Origin: Gemmatimonadaceae bacterium
GTDB taxonomy: Bacteria; Gemmatimonadota; Gemmatimonadetes; Gemmatimonadales; Gemmatimonadaceae
Direction of reading: 5' to 3'
NCBI GenBank assembly: GCA_013361935.1
Contig: JABFXC010000030.1
Coordinates: 1-47,970 of the forward strand
DNA length: 47,970 bases
Both the position numbers and the translations under genes were made by a program. The notes below the pieces were generated by a model. That model made no database searches. It had not been told where the DNA came from and worked only from the letters and a program-made list of their open reading frames with translations. Shown here one piece after another: positions 29,345 through 38,179 of the stretch; the stretch's first letter is position 1, and each line of letters starts with the position of its first letter.

Positions 29345-30360
29345 GCTTGTACCTCTTCGCTCTCGGCGAGCCGCCGTCCGATGTGATCGTTCATGCCGGA
29401 TTCCGCCGCCAGCACTGCCTTCTTCACGGCGTTCCTGAGCGCGCGCGCGGAGGACCGCCCGTGCGAGATGATGCTGACGCCCTTCACGCCGAGCAGCGGC
29501 GCGCCGCCGTGCTCCGCGTAGTCGAGCGCGACGAACGCCTTCTCGGCCGCCTCGCGATCGAGCTTGAGCGCGCCGGCGAGCATCTTGATGAGCGTCGGCG
29601 CGACCGCCTCGTAGAACTTGAGGAGCACGTTGCCGACGAAGCCGTCGCAGACGACGACGTCGAGCGGCCCGCGGTCGCTCTCGCCGCGCGGGATGTCGCG
29701 TCCCTCGACGTTGCCCTGGAAGTTGAGCCCCGCGCTCGCGAGGAGCTGGTTGGCCTCCTTCACGACGGCGTTGCCCTTCTCCGCCTCCTCGCCGATGCTG
29801 AGCAGGCCGACGGAGGGGTTGGTCCGCCCGAGCATGTCTTCGGCGTACACGGCGCCGAGGCGGGCGAACTGCACGAGCTCCGCCGCCGAGCAGTCGACGT
29901 TGGCGCCGGAATCGAGAACGACGATCGGCTTCTGCGCGGTGGGAAAGAGCGTGGCGATTGCCGGCCGCGTCATCCCCTGGTGCAGGCCGAGGATGAAGAG
30001 CGAGCCGGCCATCTGCGCGCCGGTGTTGCCGGCGGAGACGAAGCCGTCCGACTTGCCGTCCGCCTGCAGCTGGAGGCCGACGGCCATGGAACTGTTCGGC
30101 TTCTTCCGGACCGTCGTCGGCTTGTCGGTCATCTCGATCACGTCGGGCGCTTCGACGATCTCGAGGCGGGCGCGGTGGGCCGCGGCGCCGGAATAGTCGC
30201 CGGCGAGAAGCTTCGCCAGCGTGGCTTCGATGACGGCGGTCTGGCCGACCAGCTGGATGGTGTGGGCCGCGTCGAGCTCAGCGAGAGCCTGCAGCGCGCC
30301 GGCGATGGGGGCTTCGGGGGCGAAGTCTCCCCCCATCGCGTCCAACGCGATCCGGGCCAA
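29341..30360 (-). CDS. plsX: phosphate acyltransferase PlsX
   Basis: 339 residues. Converts acyl-ACP to acyl phosphate, the donor for PlsY in phospholipid synthesis. The start IALDAMGGDFAPE is the family mark. The first codon is TTG at 30360: the conserved N-terminus leaves no room for a downstream ATG (the ATG inside DAMGGD is too late). It lies two bases after the rpmF stop, as in many bacteria, and overlaps fabH. Confidence 0.97.
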   Translation of the reverse strand: MARIALDAMGGDFAPEAPIAGALQALAELDAAHTIQLVGQTAVIEATLAKLLAGDYSGAAAHRARLEIVEAPDVIEMTDKPTTVRKKPNSSMAVGLQLQADGKSDGFVSAGNTGAQMAGSLFILGLHQGMTRPAIATLFPTAQKPIVVLDSGANVDCSAAELVQFARLGAVYAEDMLGRTNPSVGLLSIGEEAEKGNAVVKEANQLLASAGLNFQGNVEGRDIPRGESDRGPLDVVVCDGFVGNVLLKFYEAVAPTLIKMLAGALKLDREAAEKAFVALDYAEHGGAPLLGVKGVSIISHGRSSARALRNAVKKAVLAAESGMNDHIGRRLAESEEVQA

Positions 30361-30362
30361 GC

Positions 30363-30545
30363 TTACGCTTCCGCGGCTTGGATCCGCTGCTCACCGGCGT
30401 AGAAGCCGCACTCCTCGCACGCGTGGTGCGGGCGCTTCATCGCCTGACAACGGGGGCACTTCTGGATCGCGATCGCGGGCGCCTTCTTGTGCGTGTTGCG
30501 CGCGCGCTTCTTCCGCTTGGAGGTACGTCGCTTCGGGACGGCCAT
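30363..30545 (-). CDS. rpmF: 50S ribosomal protein L32
   Basis: 60 residues, basic N-terminus VPKRRTSKRKKRARN. A zinc-ribbon with Cys30, Cys33, Cys43 and Cys46 marks this as the zinc-binding (C+) form. The DUF177-rpmF-plsX-fab order is widely conserved. Confidence 0.98.
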   Translation of the reverse strand: MAVPKRRTSKRKKRARNTHKKAPAIAIQKCPRCQAMKRPHHACEECGFYAGEQRIQAAEA

Positions 30546-30587
30546 TGGAGTCGAGTCGTGTGAGAGTGATTCGGGGCGGGGGTCCGC

Positions 30588-31106
30588 CTAGTGCTTCGAA
30601 TGATCGCCCTTGGCGCCGCGAAGCGCGTCCCAGCGGCTGTCGGTGCGTTCCACGCAGTCACAGGTCGTGACGTTGCGATCCGCGCCACAGGTCGGACAAA
30701 GGCCCTTGCAGGCATCGGAACAGAGCGAGTACGACGGCGCGAGGAGCAGCCACTGCTCCCGGAGCGCCGGCCGGAGATCGAGGTCGTTCGCGCGCGGATC
30801 GATCACGTAGACATCCGGATCTTCCGCCGCGTCGGCATCGCCCTCCTCCGCGAAGATGAGGTGCATCTCGTCCTCGATCTCCTCGGCGACGTCGCCCAGG
30901 CAACGCCGGCATTCCGCGCGGAGCGCCCCCTCGAGATGGCCATGGAAGTAGAACTTTCCGGGGCCAGCCTTGGAGATGCGTCCGGTGACGCTGATGGAGC
31001 CGTCGGGGCGCGGATCCCCTTCCTTCCAGACCGGATCGTCCGGCGCGAGGTCGCCGGCAACCTGGACCGGGTGGCTCTCGAGCGAACGCAGGTCATAGGA
31101 CAGCAT
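30588..31106 (-). CDS. DUF177/YceD-family protein
   Basis: 172 residues from the ATG at 31106; a TTG at 31115 would add three. The family is found upstream of rpmF in most bacteria and is needed for 23S rRNA maturation or ribosome accumulation in some. The middle (LRAECRRCLGD) and the C-terminal cysteine cluster (CSDACKGLCPTCG, CDC) are characteristic and could bind a metal. First gene of the long fab operon, directly behind a promoter-like pair. Confidence 0.93.
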   Translation of the reverse strand: MLSYDLRSLESHPVQVAGDLAPDDPVWKEGDPRPDGSISVTGRISKAGPGKFYFHGHLEGALRAECRRCLGDVAEEIEDEMHLIFAEEGDADAAEDPDVYVIDPRANDLDLRPALREQWLLLAPSYSLCSDACKGLCPTCGADRNVTTCDCVERTDSRWDALRGAKGDHSKH

Positions 31107-31114
31107 AGCCGACA

Positions 31115-31143
31115 AATTTACCCAACCCTGGGGCGATACACAA
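31115..31143 (-). promoter_or_regulatory. promoter of the rpmF-fab operon, possibly leaderless
   Basis: On the minus strand TTGTGT (31143-31138), a 17-base spacer and TAAATT (31120-31115) form a sigma-70-like promoter. The DUF177 ATG is nine bases beyond the -10, so transcription would begin one or two bases before it, giving a leaderless or nearly leaderless message. Confidence 0.55.
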
Positions 31144-31195
31144 GTCCGCTCACCGTCAGCAGTTAGAATCGACGGGGGACGGGGGGACTTTCACG

Positions 31196-31350
31196 GCGAC
31201 GTGGGAGTGGACGCGGGACGGGGGAGCGAGTTGGGGACTCGGGGACGACGTGGGACGTGGGACGTGGGACATGGAGTTCCGCCGTCCCACGTCCCACGTC
31301 GTCCCCGTCCTGCCCTCGCTCCCCCGTCCCCATGTCCACTTCCACGTCGC
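31196..31350. repeat. 155-nt near-palindromic G-rich inverted repeat
   Basis: The left arm (31196-31263) and the reverse complement of the right arm (31284-31350) agree almost throughout. Both read GCGACGTGG-AGTGGAC, then GGGACGGGGGAGCGAG, then GGGGACGACGTGGGACG, with a few mismatches and a small gap near 31231-31240. The loop is about 20 nt. On the plus strand the left arm is G-rich and the right arm C-rich. It fills the space between the end of ndk and the promoter of the DUF177 gene. As RNA from either strand it would form a stem of about 60 bp. No T-run follows. Confidence 0.85.
31248..31270 (+). repeat. ACGTGGG heptamer tandem repeat
   Basis: Three consecutive ACGTGGG units (31248-31268) plus AC, at the inner edge of the left arm of the long inverted repeat. 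Two complementary CCCACGT units are at 31286-31299 in the right arm. Confidence 0.85.
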
Positions 31351-31371
31351 GTTCGTACGCCAGGGTGCGGC

Positions 31372-31800
31372 TTACCGCGCGCGGATGAGCTCAGACTCGC
31401 TGAAGAAGAAGCGCGCCTCGCGCCAGGCGTTCTCGTCCGAGTCCGAAGCGTGGATCGCGTTTCGCTCCTTGCTCTCCGCGAAGAGCTTCCGGATCGTCCC
31501 GGCCTCCGCTTCGGCGGGATCGGTCGCGCCGATGGTCTTCCGGAAGCCGGCGACCGCGTCGGCCTTCTCGAGCACGACGGGCATGCACGGGCCCGAGGTC
31601 ATGAACTTCGTCAGCGAGCCGTAGAAGGGGCGCTCGCGGTGAACCGCGTAGAACTCGCCCGCCTCCGCCTCGGTGAGATGCGTGACGCGCGCGGCGACGA
31701 TCCGGAATCCCGCGCCCTCGATGTGCGCGAGGATCTTCCCCGCCTTGCCCGCGCCGAACGCGTCGGGCTTCACGATCGCCAACGTCCTGTTGCCTGCCAT
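31372..31800 (-). CDS. ndk: nucleoside diphosphate kinase
   Basis: 142 residues. Equilibrates nucleoside triphosphates through a phospho-histidine. N-terminal [10 protein letters not shown] and catalytic His117 (NAIHASDS; usual form NxxHGSDS, with Ala for Gly) are present. Start at the ATG 31800, two bases after the preceding stop; a GTG at 31806 would overlap that stop by four bases, in the style of its neighbours, and add two residues. Downstream of sucCD, it could pass phosphate between the GDP or ADP product of succinyl-CoA synthetase and other nucleotides. Last gene of its operon. Confidence 0.97.
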   Translation of the reverse strand: MAGNRTLAIVKPDAFGAGKAGKILAHIEGAGFRIVAARVTHLTEAEAGEFYAVHRERPFYGSLTKFMTSGPCMPVVLEKADAVAGFRKTIGATDPAEAEAGTIRKLFAESKERNAIHASDSDENAWREARFFFSESELIRAR

Positions 31801-31802
31801 GA

Positions 31803-32684
31803 TCACGATCCGATGAGTTTGCGTACGATGTCCCCGCGGGTGAGGAAGCCGACGAGCTTCCCTTCACGGACCACGGGGACGCGATCCACGTCCTTGTTCG
31901 CCATCAGCGCCGCCACTTCGGCCAGCGGCTGTTCCGGCGACACGCAGAGGACCTGGCGTGACATGACGTCGCGCACGGTGCGCGGCGTCGGGAGCGGAGT
32001 CTTTCCTCCACCGCTCGCGTCACCAAGATAGTTGGTGAGCAGGTGGCGGAGCACGTCGCGCTCGGCGAGGATCCCGATGACGCGCTGCTCCGCGTCGACG
32101 ACGGGCAGGGCGCCGAGGCGCCAGCGGATCATCTCGCGAGCCGCGTCGCGCGCGAGGAGATCCGCGGTGATGAAGCGCGGGCGGTCCGTCATGATGTCGC
32201 GCACCAGGAGCTGCTCCGGGAGCTCGACGTCGCGGAACGCGGGGAGCGCCGCCAGGGCGCGCGCGTCATCCGCGGCGAGCACCTCCTGCACCATCTCCGG
32301 CTTCGAGAGCAGCCGCGCGAGCGCGCCGACGAGCTGGAGGTAGCGGGCCGCCATCCGCGGCGGCGCGGCGATGAGCAGCACGATGCGCGCGCACTGCATC
32401 CCCTCGTCGCCGAGCTCGCGGCAGATCGGCGCGCGCGCCGTGCCGATCGCGACGGCGATCTCGCGAACCGCATCGGTGCGATAATGCAGGAGGAACGCGC
32501 GATCGCCCATCGCGACGATGTCCTCGGGCCGCTCCGAGGCGATGCGCTCGCCGAGGCCGGCGGGATTGTGCACGGCGCCGGCCGCGACGAGGCACTCGCT
32601 GAGCGCGCGCGCCGCGGCCGGCAGCTCGGTGGCCCCGAGAGGGACCACCGCGCGGTCGGCGACGATGTAGTCGGAGAGTCGCAC
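31803..32684 (-). CDS. PTS EIIA (PtsN-like) domain fused to two CBS domains
   Basis: 293 residues. Residues 1-150 resemble the type-2 EIIA domain: His67 ([12 protein letters not shown]) falls where the phospho-accepting His of PtsN lies, and the helix [22 protein letters not shown] is typical. Usual PtsN has PHG after that position; here it is LHYR, so phosphorylation needs testing. Two CBS motifs follow ([18 protein letters not shown], about 161-178, in part; [21 protein letters not shown], from about 238, in part), separated by a Gly-rich linker near 225. CBS pairs usually bind adenine nucleotides. I infer an energy- or PTS-responsive regulator. GTG start at 32684, 18 bases after sucD. Confidence 0.8.
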   Translation of the reverse strand: MRLSDYIVADRAVVPLGATELPAAARALSECLVAAGAVHNPAGLGERIASERPEDIVAMGDRAFLLHYRTDAVREIAVAIGTARAPICRELGDEGMQCARIVLLIAAPPRMAARYLQLVGALARLLSKPEMVQEVLAADDARALAALPAFRDVELPEQLLVRDIMTDRPRFITADLLARDAAREMIRWRLGALPVVDAEQRVIGILAERDVLRHLLTNYLGDASGGGKTPLPTPRTVRDVMSRQVLCVSPEQPLAEVAALMANKDVDRVPVVREGKLVGFLTRGDIVRKLIGS

Positions 32685-32702
32685 GAATACCGCCTGCTGG
32701 GC

Positions 32703-33575
32703 CTACTTCAGGCGGGCGCGCACGAGCTCGACGAAGTCGAGGGGCCGCTGCGCGACGCCCATCCCCGCATCCTTGAACGCCTGGATCTTCTCGGCGGCCG
32801 TTCCCGCGCTCCCCGAGATGATCGCACCGGCGTGCCCCATGCGGCGACCCGGCGGCGCGGTCTGGCCGGCGATGAAGCCGACGACGGGCTTCTTCATGTT
32901 CTTCTTCACGAACTCCGCCGCTTCCTGCTCGTCGGTGCCGCCGATCTCGCCCATCATGCAGACGACCTTCGTCGCCGGATCCTTCTCGAACGCGGCGAGG
33001 CAGTCGATGACGTTGGTGCCGTTGATCGGATCGCCGCCGATACCGACGCAGGTCGTCTGGCCGAGCCCCGCGCGCGTGAGCTGGTAGACGACTTCGTACG
33101 TCAGCGTCCCCGAGCGGCTGACGACACCGACCGGCCCCGGCGTGCAGATGCGCCCGGGAATGATGCCGACCTTGCTCTGGCCCGGCGTGATGAGCCCCGG
33201 ACAGTTCGGACCGAGCAGGCGCGCGCCCTTTTCCTTCACGAACGGATAGACGCGCGTCATGTCGAGCACGGGCACGCCCTCGGTGATCGCGACGATGAAC
33301 TTCACCCCCGCGTCCGCGGCCTCGAGGATCGCGTCCGCCGCGTACATCGGCGGGACGTAGATGACGCTCGTGTTCGCGTTCGTCGCCTTCATCGCCTCGG
33401 CGACGGTGTTGAACACCGGCACCTTGTCCTCGAACTTCTGTCCGCCTTTGCCCGGAGTGACGCCAGCGACGATCTTCGTTCCGTACTCCATCATCTGCTT
33501 CGCGTGGAACGAGCCGTCGCGGCCCGTGATCCCCTGCACGATGACGGTCGTGGAGTTGTCGATGAAGATGCTCAC
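32703..33575 (-). CDS. sucD: succinyl-CoA synthetase alpha subunit
   Basis: 290 residues. Partner of SucC; converts succinyl-CoA to succinate with substrate-level phosphorylation of ADP or GDP. The Rossmann CoA-binding domain ([18 protein letters not shown]) and the phosphorylated His248 ([11 protein letters not shown]) are present. The GTG at 33575 overlaps the sucC stop. Confidence 0.98.
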   Translation of the reverse strand: MSIFIDNSTTVIVQGITGRDGSFHAKQMMEYGTKIVAGVTPGKGGQKFEDKVPVFNTVAEAMKATNANTSVIYVPPMYAADAILEAADAGVKFIVAITEGVPVLDMTRVYPFVKEKGARLLGPNCPGLITPGQSKVGIIPGRICTPGPVGVVSRSGTLTYEVVYQLTRAGLGQTTCVGIGGDPINGTNVIDCLAAFEKDPATKVVCMMGEIGGTDEQEAAEFVKKNMKKPVVGFIAGQTAPPGRRMGHAGAIISGSAGTAAEKIQAFKDAGMGVAQRPLDFVELVRARLK

Positions 33576-34720
33576 GCGGCCTTTCCTCCCTTCGTCGCAA
33601 GCTCGACGGCCTTCTTTACCGCTTCGTCCATGTCGGACGACGCGGAGAAGCCGTTGTCCTGCAGGATCTTCATCGCGATCTCCTCGTTGGTGCCGGTGAG
33701 CCGGATGACGATCGGCACCTTGAGCGGGTTCTGCTTCGTCGCGGTGACGATGCCGTTCGCGACGTCGTCGGTGCGCGTGATGCCGCCAAAGATGTTGAAG
33801 AGGATCGCCTTCACGTTCGGGTCGGCGGTGATGATCTTCAGCGCGTTCACGACCTTCTCCGGATTCGACGAGCCGCCGATGTCGAGGAAGTTGGCCGGCT
33901 CGCCGCCGTAGTACTTCACGAGGTCCATCGTGGCCATGGCGAGTCCGGCGCCGTTGACGACGCAGCCGACGTTGCCGTCGAGCTTGATGAAGGTGAGGTT
34001 CGCGTTGCGCGCCTGCACTTCGCTCGGCGCCTCGGCGCTCTCATCGCGCAGCTTCGCGATCTCCGGATGGCGATCGAGCTCGTTGTCGTCGACCACCATC
34101 TTTGCGTCGAGGGCGAGCACCTCGCCCTTCGGCGTGACGACGAGCGGATTGATCTCGGCGAGCGAGGCGCCGCTCTTCACGAACGCCTGGTAGAGCTGCT
34201 TCATGATGCTCGCCGCGGCGCGCGCCTGCTTCGCGTCCTTGTAGAGGAAGAAGCCCATCTGCTGCGCCTCGAAGTCCATGAGGCCGTAGCGCGCGTCCAC
34301 CGGGTGGTACATGATCTTCTCCGGCGTCTTCGCGGCGACTTCCTCGATGTCGATGCCGCCCGCCGGGCTGACCATGAACACGGCCTTCTTGCGCGCGCGG
34401 TCGACGATGATGCCGACGTACGCCTCGCTGGCGATGTCCGCCGCCGGCGTTACGAGCACCTTCTGCACGGGAAGATCCTTGATGTGCAGCTTGAGGATCT
34501 TATCGGCTACCTCGCGCGCCTCCTGCGGCGTCTTGGCCAGCTTGACGCCGCCCGCCTTGCCGCGGCCGCCGGCGTGCACCTGGGCCTTCACCACGACCGT
34601 GCCGCCGAACTTCTTCGCGATCGCCTCGGCTTCCGCCGGAGTCGTCGCCACCTCGCCGGGCGGAATGGGGATCCCCGCCGCGCGGAAGATCTCCTTCGCC
34701 TGATATTCGTGGATGTTCAC
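33572..34720 (-). CDS. sucC: succinyl-CoA synthetase beta subunit
   Basis: 382 residues. An ATP-grasp domain starts [42 protein letters not shown] is the usual nucleotide-binding stretch (given in part). The C-terminal CoA-ligase domain has [20 protein letters not shown] start at 34720 overlaps the carbamate kinase stop (GTGA). An in-frame extension upstream is rejected because it runs through that gene out of frame. Operon neighbours are arcC upstream and sucD downstream. Confidence 0.98.
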   Translation of the reverse strand: MNIHEYQAKEIFRAAGIPIPPGEVATTPAEAEAIAKKFGGTVVVKAQVHAGGRGKAGGVKLAKTPQEAREVADKILKLHIKDLPVQKVLVTPAADIASEAYVGIIVDRARKKAVFMVSPAGGIDIEEVAAKTPEKIMYHPVDARYGLMDFEAQQMGFFLYKDAKQARAAASIMKQLYQAFVKSGASLAEINPLVVTPKGEVLALDAKMVVDDNELDRHPEIAKLRDESAEAPSEVQARNANLTFIKLDGNVGCVVNGAGLAMATMDLVKYYGGEPANFLDIGGSSNPEKVVNALKIITADPNVKAILFNIFGGITRTDDVANGIVTATKQNPLKVPIVIRLTGTNEEIAMKILQDNGFSASSDMDEAVKKAVELATKGGKAA

Positions 34721-35679
34721 GCGCTCTCCGCTGTGATTGTCGTTCCGGCTTCGCCGCGTACCGCCTCGCGGCCCTTGCTCAACTCCGTGATCACCGCGCG
34801 GCCGCCGGTGCGCCGCACGAAGTCTATCGCGGCGCGAACTTTCGGCGCCATGCTCCCCTCGCCGAACGCCTTCGCCTCGTCCATCGTCGCCGCCTCGTCC
34901 ACCGTGAGGGTGCGCAGCGGACGCTGCGTCGGCTTGCCCCAGTCGACGTAGATCGCGTCGACGTCGGTGAGGATCACGAGGAGCTCGGCGTTCAGGTCTC
35001 TCGCCAGCACCGCCGACGCGAGATCCTTGTCGATCACCGCGTCGACCCCTTCCCATCCCTGAAGCTTGTTGTCGTAGTAGACCGGCGCGCCGCCGCCGCC
35101 GCAGGCCACGACGATGGTGCCGCGATCGACGAGATGCCGGATGATCTCGAGCTCGTGGATCTGGAGCGGCACCGGGCTCCCGACGACGCGCCGCATGCGC
35201 TTGCGCCCGTCCGGCTTGATGACGTTGCCCTCGGCCTCGAGCGCGGCGACGCGCTCGGCCGGGATCTCGTGGCCGATGAACTTCTCGGGGTGCGTGAGCG
35301 CGGGATCGTCGGGCGCGACGTGCACCTGCGTGATGACCGTGGCCACGTCGCGACGGCTTCCATTGCGCCGGAGGATGTTCTCCAGCGACTGCTGGATCAT
35401 GTAGCCCATCCATCCCGCGGTCGCGGCGACGAGCACGCCGAGCGGCAGGGGGCTCACGTCGTGCCGCGCCATCTCGTTGCGCAGGAGCTCGTCGCCGACC
35501 TGCGGCCCGTTGCCGTGGACGAGACACACGTTCCAACCGTCGAGCGCGAGGTCGACGATGGGGGCGACCGCTTCGCGCGTGTGGCGGAACTGATCGTGGA
35601 TGGTCGAGTGCTTCGCCGGCGAGAGCGCGTTGCCGCCGAGGGCGATGACCGCCGTGTGTCGAGGGTTCTGTTCAGCCAT
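34717..35679 (-). CDS. arcC: carbamate kinase
   Basis: 320 residues, about the family length. Interconverts carbamoyl phosphate plus ADP with carbamate plus ATP. The family marks are VIALGGNALSPAKH, VCLVHGNGPQVGDELLRNE, VVACGGGGAPVYYDNK and a long central insert with KFIGHEIPAER. No arginine deiminase or ornithine transcarbamylase gene lies nearby, so the source of carbamoyl phosphate is unknown (agmatine, citrulline, purine or allantoin breakdown are possible). The ATG at 35679 follows a promoter-like sequence. Its stop overlaps sucC, which ties it to succinyl-CoA synthetase. Confidence 0.94.
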   Translation of the reverse strand: MAEQNPRHTAVIALGGNALSPAKHSTIHDQFRHTREAVAPIVDLALDGWNVCLVHGNGPQVGDELLRNEMARHDVSPLPLGVLVAATAGWMGYMIQQSLENILRRNGSRRDVATVITQVHVAPDDPALTHPEKFIGHEIPAERVAALEAEGNVIKPDGRKRMRRVVGSPVPLQIHELEIIRHLVDRGTIVVACGGGGAPVYYDNKLQGWEGVDAVIDKDLASAVLARDLNAELLVILTDVDAIYVDWGKPTQRPLRTLTVDEAATMDEAKAFGEGSMAPKVRAAIDFVRRTGGRAVITELSKGREAVRGEAGTTITAESA

Positions 35680-35693
35680 GGGAGAGACCGCGC

Positions 35694-35722
35694 AAGCTAT
35701 CGGCTGCCGGAGGGGTATTCAA
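35694..35722 (-). promoter_or_regulatory. candidate promoter of arcC-sucCD-EIIA/CBS-ndk
   Basis: On the minus strand TTGAAT (35722-35717), 17 bases, then TAGCTT (35699-35694), within the 48-nt gap after the UPF0182 gene. The ATG is 15 bases past the -10, so the leader would be about seven bases. The -10 match is weak. Confidence 0.35.
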
Positions 35723-35727
35723 GCCGA

Positions 35728-38175
35728 TCACCTCGGTGGCCGACCGAGGAGCCTGCCGAGCGCGTCCCAGTGGTCGGCGAAGGCGCGCCAGTCCCCGCGC
35801 CGCTGGTCAGCGCGCAGGCTGTCGTAGAGCGCCGCGGCGCTGGCGCGGAAGTCGACAGGCGGGCCGGCCACGGGCGCGGCGGGCTGCGTCTCACCTAACG
35901 CGGCGAACACGGTCGCGCCGGCGTGCACCGAATCGCCCCGCAGCACGGCGACCGTGGCGAGGGACGGCGGATTCTGCACCTGGACGAGATAGCTGGACTG
36001 CGCGAGGAGGACCCCGCCGGCGCCTGGCATCGCGCGCACGGGGCCACGCGCCAACCGCGCGTCGCGAGCGGCCGTCGCACCACTGTCCGCGCCGCGCAGA
36101 CGATCGAGCGCGACCGTCCAGTGCGGGCCGGCGCTGTCGGCGATCCATCGACTCCCGGCCGACGTACCGCCGCGTGCCACGATCACTCCGTCCAGGTGCT
36201 CGTCCGCGCGCAACACGGGGAGCGAGAGCGCGAGTGCGGAGCCGATGGCGAACCGGGCGCCGACCCCTCCGGCGAGCGCGCTGTCCGCACCGTCGCTGAG
36301 CGGCACCCGGCGGCGGATCGCGCCCTCGCTGACGGTTCCCGCGGTCGCGAACGCGGCCCGCTGGGCGAGCGCGGCGTCGGCGTGCGGCGGGAGCTGCGCG
36401 GCCACGGCGGTGTCGAGCTGCGCGACGTCGATGAAGCTCGTGGGAAAGCGCCGTCGCCAGCCGCGGACGAGCGGATCGCCTTCGAAGCGCGCCGTGTCGG
36501 CGACGAGCCGGACCCGCCCGGTGGTCGAATTCACGACGGCCGTCGCGGCATGATGGAGATACGCGAGCTCCGTCGTTCCGACATCGACGCGCGCGCTCAG
36601 CGGATAGTCGGGCGCGGTCGTGTAGAGATCGACGATCCAGAGCAGCGTGTCGCCGGCGAGCGCGGGGGTCACCTCGTCGCTCTGCTCGAAGAGCGGAGCC
36701 ACCGCGTCGACGACCTCCCGGACGGAGCGGTGCACCATCAGCCGCGGCGCGGGGTGTGGCAGATCCTGCGTGAGGAGCCGGAAGTTCTGGAGGGCCCATG
36801 CGGGCACGAGCCGCCCGCTTCCGTCGGTCATCGGCACGCCGGCCATCCCCTGCCCGCTGTCGGGGACGATGGCATACCCGTCGCCCGAATCGACGACGAC
36901 CACCGGCGCGAGCGAGAGCCACTCGCTCGTCGGAACGCCGCGCGGATCCACCATCACGGGACCGCCGCGCTCATCGACGCGAGCGAGCGAGAAATACTGC
37001 GCGCCCCACGAAGTCGGTGCCGCCGCGCCGCCGCGCGTCACGACGAGCGCGGCCATCTCTCCGCTCGGCAGCGTGCGCTCGCCGAAGACGCCGGCGAGAT
37101 CGGCGCCGCGCGTCCGCTCGATCGAGCGGCGCAGCGCGACGAGGTCCCAGCTCGGCGTCGCGCGCGAGGCGCTCGCCGCGACCCAGCCGGAGTCGTGGCC
37201 GGCGGAGAGCTGCTCGAGCGCGAAGGCGCGTCGCGTGTACGCCGCGCGAGTCGCGAGATACGGGCGCTCGCGAACGGCCGGATCCTGCTGGCCGGCGAGG
37301 CGCCTCGAGAGCGCGGGCGCGAGCTGGTGGAGCAGGAGCGAGAGCAGGAGCAGCGCGCTCACCGTCGCGAACGCCGCGCGGAGCTGCCCCGCCCACCCCG
37401 TCCACAGGAGCGCCAGCGCGCCGGCGAGGGTGAGAATCGACAGCAGCAGATTCGCCGGGACGAGCACCCGATGGTCGACGTACGAGAACTCGCCGAGCGT
37501 CCCGCTTCCGTCGCCGAGGAGCGTGAATGCGTCGAGCCGGTAGCTCCAGGCGAGGATGATCAGCAGCAGGGTGCCGAGCACCGTCAGGTGGCGCCTCACG
37601 TACTGCGAGACGCGCAGCATCCCTCGCTCCCAGCGGAGGCTGGGCGTGAGGGCATACAGGAAGACGACCACCGCGGCGATGAGGAGCGTCGCGAGCAGCG
37701 ACCACCAGAACAGCGCGCGCTCGAGCGGCAGCCAGTATGCGAAGAAGCCGAGGTCGCGCTGGAAGTACGGGTCGGCCTCGCCGAACGCATCCGCGTAGAG
37801 GAGCTTGGCGGTCGGCACCCAGTCGAGCTGCGTCAGCGCCGCGCCGAGCAGGAGTGCGAGCACGAGCGTGCCGGCGAGCAGATATCGCGGCGGAACCTCC
37901 TCGCCGATCTCGAGGTTCGCGACGCGTCGCGGCAGCACGAGCGAGACGACCGACGCGCGCACCGCGTACAGGTTCAGGAACGAGAAGACCGAGCCCGCCG
38001 CGAAGGTGAGCAGCCCGCTGAGCACCGCGATGGTCGCGCGCGCCTTCCAGACCGAGCCGGCGCCGAGCGACGCGTACCACTCGTAGTCGAGCACCACGGC
38101 CGCCAGCCCGCGGCCGAGCAGAAGGAGCAGCGCCGCGACCGCGACGGCGATGATCAGTCTGCGGCGCCCGCCCAT
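35728..38175 (-). CDS. UPF0182-family membrane protein
   Basis: 815 residues. The N-terminal third has seven hydrophobic segments, and the rest is a large soluble domain probably outside the inner membrane. The early WYASLGAGSVWKARATI and the later DPYFQRDLGFFAYWLPLERALFWWSL match UPF0182 (COG1615), a family of unknown function spread through Actinobacteria, cyanobacteria and others. The last 60 residues (around VDFRASAAALYDSLRADQRRG, in part) resemble the tail that such proteins use in place of a further helix. Starts four bases after the phosphomannomutase stop. Confidence 0.88.
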   Translation of the reverse strand: MGGRRRLIIAVAVAALLLLLGRGLAAVVLDYEWYASLGAGSVWKARATIAVLSGLLTFAAGSVFSFLNLYAVRASVVSLVLPRRVANLEIGEEVPPRYLLAGTLVLALLLGAALTQLDWVPTAKLLYADAFGEADPYFQRDLGFFAYWLPLERALFWWSLLATLLIAAVVVFLYALTPSLRWERGMLRVSQYVRRHLTVLGTLLLIILAWSYRLDAFTLLGDGSGTLGEFSYVDHRVLVPANLLLSILTLAGALALLWTGWAGQLRAAFATVSALLLLSLLLHQLAPALSRRLAGQQDPAVRERPYLATRAAYTRRAFALEQLSAGHDSGWVAASASRATPSWDLVALRRSIERTRGADLAGVFGERTLPSGEMAALVVTRGGAAAPTSWGAQYFSLARVDERGGPVMVDPRGVPTSEWLSLAPVVVVDSGDGYAIVPDSGQGMAGVPMTDGSGRLVPAWALQNFRLLTQDLPHPAPRLMVHRSVREVVDAVAPLFEQSDEVTPALAGDTLLWIVDLYTTAPDYPLSARVDVGTTELAYLHHAATAVVNSTTGRVRLVADTARFEGDPLVRGWRRRFPTSFIDVAQLDTAVAAQLPPHADAALAQRAAFATAGTVSEGAIRRRVPLSDGADSALAGGVGARFAIGSALALSLPVLRADEHLDGVIVARGGTSAGSRWIADSAGPHWTVALDRLRGADSGATAARDARLARGPVRAMPGAGGVLLAQSSYLVQVQNPPSLATVAVLRGDSVHAGATVFAALGETQPAAPVAGPPVDFRASAAALYDSLRADQRRGDWRAFADHWDALGRLLGRPPR

Positions 38176-38179
38176 CGGA

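Noticed and set aside
31163..31345. A 60-codon minus-strand frame (HVPRPTSHVVP type) in the long inverted repeat
   Set aside because: It only translates the GGGAC/GTCCC repeat; no ribosome site and no room for a real gene.
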